A stretch of DNA of 64,000 nucleotides from Beta vulgaris subsp. vulgaris (Eukaryota > Streptophyta > Magnoliopsida > Caryophyllales > Amaranthaceae), in contig NC_079207.1 in NCBI RefSeq assembly GCF_026745355.1, forward strand, positions 14,557,317 to 14,621,316. Direction: 5' to 3'. Below are positions 43,253 to 59,733 of this stretch, in pieces. The position numbers and the translations under genes were made by a program. Position 1 is the stretch's first letter; the number at the start of each line of letters is the position of its first letter. A model generated the notes under the pieces. The model was not told where the DNA came from and searched no databases. It worked only from the letters and a program-made list of their open reading frames with translations.

Positions 43253-46200
43253 ATGGGAACGAGAGAGAGAGACAGAGATCTTGAGCTACTCATCCCTGTC
43301 GCAATTCCACCATTGGTTCCTAACAATGGAACCTCTAAACCTTCAACTCCTTCTTCTCCCTCTTCATCCCCTGGCTCTGTTTCTTTCCACCACCCTTCAC
43401 CCAACAAAGAGGTCTTGTTTTGTTTTACCTTTTGTATCTCTGAATTTCATGAATCCCTCATCTTTGTTTATTTTCGCCGTTTTTAATAGATTTAGTTAAC
43501 CAATGATGATCTCCACAATTTTACTAGTTTTTGATGAATTTGATATGTACATAAACAAATCTTAAGGATTTCTTTAGTTGATAATTTTTGTGCATTGTGA
43601 ATGATTGTTGCTCGTTTTATAACAATGTACTAAACTCAAATGCCTGGATATATTGATATGTGATCATGCATGATCTTTCTATCCATTTCTCAACGTTTTC
43701 ATAATTTCCAACTCCTACATTTTGGAAAAGTGACATCTACCCAAATTCCTTTGTACGCTTGCAATTTCTAAAGCATGTATTAAATGTATTTAGGACCTTC
43801 TTATAGAATGTTTGTGCAATGTCTTCCTTCTTTTGTCTTTTTCAATTGCAGTAGATATAATGATCTTCTTTAACATGCATGAAGTGAAGAGCTAATTTCA
43901 TACAATGTTAATGTATAGGCATGTTGCAAAGTCATCCGCATCTGGGCATCAAAAAAGTTCATGAGTGGAAGGTAAATTGCTAATTGCTAGCTATTGTTCC
44001 TTTGAACATTGTGCATTTTAGTTTTGCTTCAATGTTGGCGACTAATTTTGATGCTGTAACTTTGCCTTTCGACTTTCAATTTGTCATAGGATAAGTTCTC
44101 AGTAGTTGGTGTATTGCTTCTCAATCTCAAAATATAGCAATGCTGGTGAAATTTCAGAGGATATAACAGGAGACTGATAAATTTGGCCCTAATAGCATAA
44201 GACCCTTGTTAATGTTCGAGAATTTCTTCACTCTTGAACGAACAAACCTAGTATAAGTATTTTTGCAAAGAACAATGTCATTGTCATTGATACTTTGAAT
44301 TTTGAATATTACTACTTTCTATTGCTCGGCATTAATAGTCACATATATACTACTATACTAGAATAGCTTATGTCTCGTTCAAATTGATCTTTAAATGGCA
44401 AAAGTATCATGACTTCTTGTACACTCGCAATCGATCAACCATAAGCCTTTCTTTATTCTCTGTAGTCCCTTTCCTGATTACTTCAAATTAGATGAAATAT
44501 CCAAGTTAATGATCCATTTTTACAACTTTCGAGGAAGTCCTAAAGCATTAGTTACATGAATATATAAAAGAAAATTAAGTGGTCTTTACATAACCTATAT
44601 ACAATATACGAATAATATGAAGCATATAAGAAGAGACTTTTGGTTCATGCTTTTGTCAGTCTTCACACCGCCAATTTTACTTACTTTGATCTTTTGGTTG
44701 CTCATGGTTTGCTTTTACTGCAATTAGCAATAGGTGTAGTTTCCATTGAATATGTTTGATGATTGTAACAAATATTGCCTCATTGGTGCATATACTTCAT
44801 ATAATCAATAGTTCAATATTGAGAACATGCATCAGATTCAAGCCAGGATCTGGTCCTATAATTTCTTTGTTTCCATGTCCTTTTCAGTGTGATTCTGCTT
44901 CCTATTGCCATCACCTTTTACTTCACTTGGTGGTTTATTCATTTCGTGGATGGATTCTTCTCACCAATCTATACACATCTTGGAATAAACATATTTGGTT
45001 AGTTTAATATATCCATTTCTGCATTATATTTGTGTTATCTTATGAAAACATTTTTCTTTTGTGACTTCATTCTGGTTGCTAGCCAGTTCCTTCTAGATCC
45101 AATGTACAGGAAGAATGTGATAGCTAGTGCAGATATTACCTGATATCATTGCATCATATGTAGATGTAGATGACTACAGTTAACATAGTTTATGCTTAGA
45201 TCCTGTTCAGATAATAAATGCTGGCCACCTTCAATAGTGAGTACTAAGCTAGGAGGAAGTTCCCGTATAAGGTTTCGAAATGGCTCTACGATTATCTGTT
45301 TTACAGTTTGATAAGACTCATCTCTTTGGACGACAAAAGCTCCCCTCTAGTGGAGACAGATAATTCTGATTGCAGTTGAAGAAATTGAAGGAGAACCTTT
45401 AACAAAACTGATACATGAGTAGTAAGTTCACTTAGATTTTACATAATTTTAAAGGTGAAAAGTTGGCTCCAAAATTTTTTAGCTGAAATTTCTTGCAGAA
45501 CTGCTGAAGATAGCACTGAGTTAAAGCCAGTGTCCACTCTTCATGCAAAGAACTATTCCCTCCATTGTTTGAGAATGCTTACACAGACTAACTTTTGCTT
45601 AACTTACTTTTGCTTAACTTATATAATAAGTTGAGAAGAACATAGCCTTTTATGGATCGGAGTATATGATTATTGTCCTTGCAAAAATTGTGTTTATGGA
45701 GTACAGGTCTTGGGTTTATGACATCCATCACATTTATCTTCTTGGTTGGAGTATTAATGTCATCATGGTTAGGAGCTTCTATTCTCCAATTGGGAGAGTG
45801 GTTCATCAAGAAAATGCCCCTTATTAGCCATATATATTCTGCTTCGAAACAAATTAGTGCCGCAATATCACCAGGTATTATGATGTTAATACACTGAGTT
45901 GTTCACTTGTTCATATGAGACATGACGTTCATCTTTAAGTTGATAAGTTAAAGACAATGGTCACTATTTCAGATCAAAACTCGCACGCTTTTAAAGAAGT
46001 AGCTATGATCAAACATCCACGCGTAGGAGAATATGCACTTGCATTTATCACATCTACTGTCACTCTCCAAAGCAATATGGGTGAAGAGGAACTATTTTGT
46101 GTTTATGTACCTACAAACCACCTTTACTTAGGAGACATGTTTCTTGTTAACTCAAAAGATATTCTGAGGCCTAATCTTTCGGTCCGTGAAGGACTAGGTA

Positions 46201-46408
46201 AGTTTAACTCAGAAATGGAAAACTTCATAAATTCTTGTAAAAGTTGCTCAAATTTATTAACTCAAAATTTTCTGATTTGTTTCAATAAACTTTGGGGCCA
46301 GAAATTGTCATATCTGGGGGCATGTCAATACCTCAAATACTGACAACAGTAGATGCACGAATCTTGCGGGATGTAAAAGAAGGAGATTTTTCTGGAATAT
46401 CAGTTTAA
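43253..46408 (+). CDS. LCV: COV1/LCV-like membrane protein (six exons, 273 aa)
   Basis: Exons: 43253-43411, 43919-43971, 44888-44997, 45707-45874, 45973-46197, 46302-46408. The phases join without a shift and all introns are GT-AG. The product starts MGTRERDRDLELLIPVA, has a Ser/Pro-rich N-terminus to about 50, then ASKKFM, a first membrane segment near 72-92 (VILLPIAITFYFTWWFIHFV), VDGFFSPIY, a second near 109-135 (LGFMTSITFIFLVGVLMSSW), GEWFIKKMP, HIYSASKQISAAISPDQN, HPRVGEYALAFITSTV, VYVPTNHLYLGD and RPNLSVREGLEIVISGGMS. These are hallmarks of the plant DUF502 family to which CONTINUOUS VASCULAR RING 1 and LIKE-COV proteins belong; family members affect vascular patterning and trafficking. 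I chose the start at 43253 over an in-frame ATG at 43220 because homologues begin this way. The exon 1 donor (GAG/GTCTTG) is weak. Which COV/LCV paralogue this is cannot be decided here. Confidence 0.9.
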
Positions 46409-46787
46409 TGTTGGTTCATTGAAGAAAATGGAGAAGAAACTATAGAACTTGTAGCAGAAACTGCATGGTGAATTCTCACGAGGCCAAAGGAAAAAGACAA
46501 GAAACAGCTGTTTAGGAACTGAATTTTTTTTAGTGATTCTTCTGTTATTTGTGATTAGCATTTACATAAATATAGTTAGATATACATTAGAATTGGAAAT
46601 TGGGATCAGCATTATGCTTTCGAATTTGTATTCTCATTCTTTAGTAAAACTCTTATGATTAATGAAGAATTGCTATTTCTTCCCCTGTTCTATGTAGCAA
46701 GTCTCCTCAAAGTGACAAATATTGCTACCCAAACAACCAAAAAAGCCCAATGTATATATGAATCTAGTTTTAGAAAATTTTCAAATC
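46409..46787 (+). other. 3' flank of the COV1-like gene
   Basis: Probable 3' UTR and downstream sequence, AT-rich, with AATGAAGAAT-like possible polyadenylation signals. No other feature. Confidence 0.4.
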
Positions 46788-46801
46788 TCCCCAATCTTGT
46801 T

Positions 46802-46923
46802 TTTTTTTTTTTTTTTTTTTGAAAATAACATTAATTCATTGATTCAAAGTCATACGACATCTACAATGGAAGTAGAAACTTAACAAATACACTATCAAAA
46901 TGAAATAAATACAATTCTAATAA
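46802..46923 (-). mobile_element. 5'-truncated retroposon, same 3' end as 20416-21080
   Basis: A T-run of about 20 (poly(A) of the minus strand) is followed by sequence matching the tail of the 20.4-21.1 kb retroposon, including AAAGTCATACGACATCTACA. The 14-bp direct repeat TCCCCAATCTTGTT flanks it (46788-46801 and 46924-46937). Only about 100 bp of body remains. Confidence 0.82.
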
Positions 46924-47244
46924 TCCCCAATCTTGTTATTTGTTAATATATGAGGGAGGATAACTAGATAACAGTTCTCAATTAAACAGATTATAGGAAT
47001 AATTTGATAAATCTACTTGATGTAATAATACAAGGTAATGGGAATAAAGCTACATATGATTAATCAGATCAAAGATCAATATTTAATTTGGCAACAACTT
47101 TTACTAAGAGCTAAAAGGCATCTTTATCTTTTCTTCCTATAAAATTCTCGTGGTTCATGTGAGGACCAAAGGTTAACATGAGGTTTTCACAAGCCATAAA
47201 CTTCTTTTACAGATGTACTTTACTAAACTACTTAATCATCAATA

Positions 47245-47314
47245 TCCGTTGTCGTCCAGCGGTTAGGATATCTGGCTTTCACCAGGAGACCCGGGTTCGA
47301 TTCCCGGCAACGGA
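47245..47314 (+). tRNA. trnE: tRNA-Glu(TTC)-like, six-base anticodon loop
   Basis: Acceptor TCCGTTG pairs with CAACGGA. D arm GTCC/GGAT, T arm CCGGG/CCCGG with loop TTCGATT. The anticodon stem TCTGG/CCAGG closes a loop CTTTCA containing anticodon TTC. Plant tRNA-Glu(UUC) has a seven-base loop CTTTCAC; one C is missing here (position 38). Otherwise it is complete: internal A and B boxes (GGTTCGATTCC) are intact, CAA lies just upstream at 47240-47242 and a T run follows. It may be a functional variant, a pseudogene or a sequencing error. Confidence 0.85.
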
Positions 47315-47316
47315 AC

Positions 47317-47321
47317 TTTTT
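47317..47321 (+). terminator. Pol III T-run after the tRNA
   Basis: TTTTT begins two bases after the acceptor stem and discriminator, the normal RNA polymerase III stop signal. Confidence 0.7.
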
Positions 47322-48012
47322 ATTCATAAAATTGTTTTGGAGAGTTTATATTACTTCTCTTTTTTTTTCTCTTTATCGTTAATTCATTACATTTCCTCGT
47401 AATCCCCAGATGAATCATCTTTTTCCCCTTCTGTAGACTAGCACTTTTTATTATTATTCTACAGAATTTTTTATTTTTTATTTTTTTAAGGGATCCATAG
47501 ACTATCATTTCACCGTAAGAAGAAAGAAGCGTCCAACTGATATATTCTTACAATCTAATTACAAAATATTGCCTTACTACATTTTATCCATCGGAGACAA
47601 GTACTCTGAAGTTTGAATGTGTAGCAAAATTGGCATTAGCGGCATTTTCTGGTCAAAAGCAAATTATCTTACATAATTCGATACTACTATCTGACCAAGA
47701 GATTGGAGAAAGCCCAATCCATTCATCTAGTAGTAATTACTAATTACGGAGCATATAATAAAAGTTGAAACATGGAATCATCTTTCATCTTCACAGCTGA
47801 CAAAGTAATTTACAAAAGAAGCTTCCTTTCTCAATGGCTTTACTTGCTCCCTAACTGCCAAATGAAACAAAATGAAAGGAGCCTAATATATCACTCACCC
47901 ACTATGCCTACAGACAAAATCCACCAGCTTCCCGTCAAAAAAGATCGCATTCAGCCCCTGCTAATAAAAATCTACGAGGCGAGGAGTCTCATATTCACTG
48001 AAAAGAGTTGAA
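47322..48012. other. Intergenic and 3' UTR of the DDM1-like gene
   Basis: AT-rich sequence between the tRNA and the remodeller stop codon. The last few hundred bases are probably minus-strand 3' UTR. No other feature recognised. Confidence 0.4.
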
Positions 48013-54660
<6,648 letters not shown>

Positions 54661-55330
54661 TTTCAAACCCTAATCTCTTCTAAAACCAAATTCTGCAAAA
54701 AAAAAAGTAACAAATAAACCAAAAAACAGTAAGAATTTACATGAATATGAGCATCAATGAAACCAAAACATCAACAGAACATGAAAAATCGGAAGACATT
54801 GCTAAAACCCTAGGTTTTTAGCATTTTTGAAATGCGATAATTTAAAAAAGGATTTCAGAGAAGAAATGACAAAATAGAAGAATAGAAAAGTTAACCTTGA
54901 AATGAGAAGAAGAGAGAGAAAATGGAAGAGAAATTTTTAGAAGGATGAGAATGTGGAGAGGAAAGTGGAAAGAGAAGAAAATGGTGGAAGTGGGGGGGAA
55001 CACTTAACAGGCAGTACTAGTACCAGTTACCACTAAATGTTGCTATAAACTTAATTAATTGAAACAAAATAGCATAAAAGGAAGGGGGAAATTATAATTT
55101 AATGAGTTGGCCCATGCGTCTTGGGCGGGAAATCGAAGTTTTTTATGACCTTTTTAACCTTGCCTTTTATGCTTCTTCCTGTCTAAGAGGGGTATTTGCT
55201 TATTACCAAGATTTGAAAATTTTGACTTCAGATTTTTGATTCATTAGACACTATCTATAGAGCTCTAATTGCCTAACTCATTTGGATAGTGTTCTTAAGT
55301 TATGGTCATTTAATTTTATTTTTTTTTTAC
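54661..55330. promoter_or_regulatory. 5' UTR and promoter region of the DDM1-like gene
   Basis: Sequence upstream of the minus-strand start, ending in purine-rich 54900-54990 (pyrimidine-rich on the coding strand), as is common in plant 5' leaders. AAACCCTA motifs occur at 54665 and 54805. I cannot place a TATA box with confidence. Confidence 0.45.
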
Positions 55331-55725
55331 TTATTTCAAATTAGATCAAGGAAAAATAAGTTCAAATCAAATTTAAATTTAAAAAAATAAGTTTAAATTA
55401 TAGTAATATCAGATAAGTTCAGATCAGATCAGATCAAATCAAATCATGTTTATATATAAAAACTTTTTATTATTGTTATAACCTATAATTTATGGTATTG
55501 GCGTCACTTTTAAATTTCCCCTATAAAAGATTTCAACTTACCATTGAAAATAAAGTGTATATAAAGCATGACGGCGATATGAGAAGAACATTTAACAATT
55601 TTGTTAAAGGTCATATGATTATATATAATCTATAGGTTAATTTATAATAAGAAAAAAGAATAATTGGTTGATATAACAAAGAATATGTTGTTGGTTAAAC
55701 TCGAACATGCCATCAATAAAAAAAA
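55331..55725. repeat. Decayed family A MITE-like fragment
   Basis: CTTATTTCAAATTAGATCAAGGAAAAATAAGTTC-like sequence, then AGATCAGATCAGATC and AATCATGTTTATATATAAAA, resemble the end and core of family A MITEs (6849, 7531). Boundaries are lost. Confidence 0.5.
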
Positions 55726-56338
55726 GAAAATTTGTCAAAAACCACCTTTTATAGCCTCTTTTTTGTGAGAAACCACCTTTTTAAAAAGAATTGGTTATTG
55801 GCCGCCTTTTTCGTTCTTTTTTTATGTTGGAAGCCACCACTTGCCGGAATCCAGTAGTTGACCTCGATTTTTCGGCATTGACCATCAGATTTTCGCCATT
55901 TTTTTTCAAATTTTCGCCATTTTTTCCACCTTCACGCTTCCCCCTTCTTCTGCTAGCATCTTCCTCCCTCAAATTTTTCTTTTAGGATCAATTTTTTGAT
56001 TTCAGAATGATCAGTTTAGAAATGAAGAGTTTGGCAAAAAAATGATTGTTACAATGGGGTCCGAGGAAGAGATTGAGGTACTCAAGAGAGAGAGGAAAGA
56101 AGATAATGGGTTTGGGGGGAAGATTGGGAAAAAAAAGGAAGAACGAAGGGTGTTGTGACATCACGTGCCATGCAAGTGATGGTCAACGTCAAAAATCGTC
56201 AGTCAATGTCCATTTTCGGCAACAGGTGGCTTCCAACAAAAAAAAAAACTAAAAAGGTGGCTACTTAACCAATTTCTTTTAAAAGGTGGTTTCTCATAAA
56301 AAAAGTGGTTATAAAAGGTGGTTTATGACAAATTTTTC
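55726..56338. mobile_element. TIR element, Mutator-like MITE candidate
   Basis: Starts GAAAATTTGTCAAAAACCACC and ends with the inverse GACAAATTTTTC. The arms carry AACCACCTTTTATA and GGCCGCC/GGTGGC blocks over about 130 bp at each side, and the middle differs. An ATAAAAAAA-type direct repeat flanks it, but in a low-complexity context. The frames inside are arm-derived. Confidence 0.65.
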
Positions 56339-56896
56339 ATAAAAAAATAACATCTTCCCCCCGTTTATTTTTAATGGTTACATTTTGAATTTTGACACTA
56401 TTCACAAAATTATGTTTGATTATCATTTGTGATTAATGAGTAAGAAAATATATGGTCATGTGAGATCTTATCTAATTCATCTCAGTATGTACTTTTGAAA
56501 TATCAATTTTTTATAATTTTTACAAATGCAAATTTAGAGATATTGATGTTCAAACATTTACATTAACAAGCGTGAAAACGTAAAATATCTCTATCATATA
56601 AGCCAAGGGGGACGATGGTGTCCTCCTATCAATTTATTTATTCACCCATTCACAACAACTCATTAAACCCATAAACTTGCCAAAAAAAATTCAATCAAAT
56701 CTCTATTAAAGCCAATCAACTCATATAACAATCAATCACATAACCTTGTCAATTAATAAGTAACATTTATTAATGTCCATTGTTTTCTTAAAGAATTGCA
56801 AGGGCCCATTTTCTATGAAAGGTGGTTGAGTAAGAGAGAACACTTAGATATATATCATTTAAACGAGTAACCTTAGCTTATTGACTCCTTGACTAA
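56339..56896. other. Non-coding; family A core fragment and Helitron-like 5' end
   Basis: 56405-56530 matches the unique core of family A MITEs (TGGTCATGTGAGATCTTAT and ATTCATCTCAGTATGTACTT). At about 56588, TCTCTATCATATAAGCCAAG resembles Helitron 5' ends, without a visible partner 3' end. Confidence 0.4.
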
Positions 56897-57736
56897 GGGC
56901 TTGTTCTCTTCGGCATAAAATAGCTGAACTGATTGAAGCTGAACTAAACTGAACTGAATTGAACTGAATTAAATTAAATTGAATGTAATAAATATATAAA
57001 TAATATTTAAACAATACATATAAATATTAAATAATAATTATAATGATAAGTAGAATAATGAATAATAATAATAATAGTATTTTGGATATTTTTAAATGAT
57101 AGTTATAAATAAATAATATTAATAATCATAAATTAATAATAATAATTAATGATAATAAAGATAATTAATAATAATTATATTATTTGTGTTAATATATTAA
57201 TACTTGATGATGATATATAATAACAATAATATCTAAGAAGTAATTAATATTACTATTTTAATAATATAATAATATTTAGTAATAAAAATAATGATTGGTT
57301 GGACCACGAAAATTACATCATAAACCGTTTTAACGTGATTTGATTGGTTTATGGGCTAAAAACGTGGGTTTATTTGTGCTTTGACCTAAACCATGTTCAT
57401 CCTAATAATAATAGTAATAATAATGAGTAAAGCTATAATAAACAAAATAATATATAGAAACAACAACAACAATAATAATAATACTTAATAGTAATTATAT
57501 AAAAATAAATAATAATAATAATAATAATAATAAGAGTAATTAGTAAAATAAATTATACCAACATCCTAATAATATTTAACAAAATGGTTATAAAAGAATG
57601 GAGCTGAACTGAACTGAACTGAACTGAACTGAGCTGAACTGAATTGATTGGAGCTGAACTGAACTGAACTTATTGGAGCTGAGTTGAACTGAATTGAACT
57701 GAACTGAACTGAAAATAAGTTGGGAAGAATAGGCCC
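56897..57736. mobile_element. PIF/Harbinger-like MITE, family B, long form
   Basis: Ends GGGCTTGTTCTCTTC and GAAGAATAGGCCC with TAA on both sides (56894-56896, 57737-57739). Outer parts are GAACT/GAGCTGAACT arrays as in 17551-17864. The 500-bp middle is nearly pure A/T with AAT trinucleotide runs plus a short GC-containing island at 57296-57410. Confidence 0.8.
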
Positions 57737-57771
57737 TAAGTGCGTTTGTGCGTCTCAAGCTTTTTAGAGGG

Positions 57772-57911
57772 TATTGGAGATATACTTGTTATTATATCTT
57801 TTCGTATTATCTTTTCGGATTTGGTTTCCTATTTGTATTAGGATTAGTTTCTATATAAGCTGGGAACATACGTTTTTCTGATAATAATAATTCGATTCTA
57901 AAGACTTGTCA
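57772..57911 (+). repeat. Left LTR of Copia 3
   Basis: Ends TAAAGACTTGTCA directly before the primer binding site. The start near TATTGGAGATATACTTG is inferred from element type. A TATA-like TATATAAGC lies at 57852. The right LTR is beyond the window. Confidence 0.65.
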
Positions 57912-57924
57912 TGGTATCACAGCC
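57912..57924 (+). other. Primer binding site of Copia 3
   Basis: TGGTATCACAGCC, initiator tRNA-Met type with the same G-to-C mismatch as Copia 1. Confidence 0.8.
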
Positions 57925-58096
57925 AATGGTTTAAGATCTCGATTTTTTTTAAGTTCCAATTTTTTTCACGCAGCACCCCCCTTCTGGGTTTCCATCCCCG
58001 TCACGGTGATTCCAGGCCTCGTGTCTCGTCTCCAGCTGCTACCGCATCTCTGTTTCCACCTCCTGCAAGTTGCTCACGTACACTTTGCACGGTGCT

Positions 58097-59300
58097 ATGA
58101 CTACCGGAAACAACGGTAAAGGTAAGAAGCTCCAACTTATTCATGACGCTTCTACTATATATTACCTCCATCCCTCTGAAGGACCCAATAATCAGTTAAC
58201 CAAATATTTGTTAGCCGGTGACAATTATGATATCTGGGCCAAAGCTGTTATTAATGCTCTCGAAGGCAGAAACAAATTTGGCTTTGTTAATGGTGATTAT
58301 ACCGAACCTGTTGATCCAAAATCTCCTGACTATATTGCTTGGAAATCAAATAATTCCACCATCTGCTCTTGGATTTTCAATTCTGTTGCTATTTCTATCC
58401 AACCTAGCATTGTTTCACATAAAATTGCTACGGAATTATGGAACGATTTGAAAGAACGATACACTATTGTTAATGGCCCACGGATTAATCAATTGAAATT
58501 TGAATATCATCTTTTTCCCCAACATGAACAATTGATTGTTAATTATTATAACAAATTTAAAGGCCTATGGGATGAATTATATGGTTCTATGGATGTTACT
58601 TGTGGATGTGTGTGTGTTGTTGCCCCTAAGTTACGCACCCGTGCCGCCGAAGAACAAGTTCATGACTTTGTTTTAGGGCTTAATGATGATAAGTATGCTG
58701 CCTTACGTACCCAAATTCTTATTCTGAGTATGGATCCTTTTCCTACCCTCAATAAGGCTTTTTCCTTGGCTACTCAAGAAGAACGACATCGGTCCATTGT
58801 TCGGGGACGCGATGATAAATCTGAGGTAATGAGTTTTGCGGTTCATGCTTCACCTTCCACACCTGCCACTTCGTCCGCCTCTGTCGCTTCATCACAACCC
58901 ATACAGTGCACGTATTGTGGCAAGCAGGGGCATGATTATGACCGTTGCTATCAACGGGTTGCCTACCCCTCTGGTACTTCTGGTGGACATGGACGTGGCC
59001 GCTCTTCTCGTGGGAGTGCTCCCTCTACTGGTCGTGGGCAGCAACCTGTGGCCTCTGCTCATGCAGCCCAGGGCCCCCGCTCCGACACTGCTGCCACACC
59101 CTCCTCCTCCAGCACCGCTTCCGCACTTCCTGGTCTTTCTTCCGAGCAAGTTCAACGTTTGCTGAGTCTCTTGGATTCACCTTCCACTACTGAGAAGTTA
59201 ACGTGTAAGTCGCCTTCCACTGAGCCTCCGTGGTTATTTGACAGTGGCGCCTCCCATCACATGACAAGTACTCTGAACTACTTGATCGAGCGACAAGAAC
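58097..59300 (+). pseudogene. Copia 3 gag and protease start
   Basis: Likely start MTTGNNGKGKK at 58097; an in-frame ATG at 58070 also exists. LTKYLLAGDNYDIWAKAVIN and the helix YNKFKGLWDELYGSM are typical of the plant Copia gag with DUF4219/UBN2-like fold. The zinc knuckle CTYCGKQGHDYDRC (C-x2-C-x4-H-x4-C) lies near residue 280 from 58097, then a Gly/Arg tract, then protease WLFDSGASHHMT near 59230-59265. A frameshift near 59280-59300 ends the sensible frame, and the hydrophobic tail beyond it is out-of-frame sequence. Confidence 0.85.
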
Positions 59301-59733
59301 TCTCGCCTTCTCTCCTGTTAGTCTCCCTGATGGGGTTCAAACTTCTGCCACTATGTGTGGCACTGTGTATTTGGGTTCTTTGGTTCTCCGCAACATTTTA
59401 TACATTCCTAATATCCAATGCAATCTTAAGTCTGTTGGTCAACTTATTTGTGATTCTGACTGCTTGGTGACTTTTACTGATCGTTTGTGTATTATACAAG
59501 ACCGACATTCGAGGACGGCGATTGGGCTGGGTGAGCTCTTGAACAGGGTGTATTGCTTTCAACCAGTGACACAACCTATTTTGAATCACCACAGCACGGT
59601 CGACTCTACTATTCTTCTCCATCGTCGTCTGGGTCATCCGTCGCGTCAGCATCTCTCCTATCTTTCAAGCTCTAGTCAGCATAGTAAAATAAAGCAGTTA
59701 TTAGATTCTTGTGATATCTGTTTACGTTAAAAC
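59301..59733 (+). pseudogene. Copia 3 protease end and pre-integrase
   Basis: The frame from about 59353 has LGSLVLRNILYIPNIQCNL, the protease C-terminal part, then LLHRRLGHPSRQHLSYLS and SCDICLR, the zinc-binding half-motif of the pre-integrase region. It stops at the target site of the solo-LTR-like insertion and resumes at 62459. Confidence 0.85.

Noticed and set aside
54661..54666. Start of the DDM1-like protein two codons upstream (TTG codon)
   Set aside because: Plant nuclear genes normally start at ATG, and the first in-frame ATG is at 54660.
58892..59193. Frames opposite and beside the Copia 3 gag
   Set aside because: Shadows of the Ser/Gly/Arg-rich gag tail, which carries the zinc knuckle in the plus-strand frame from 58097.
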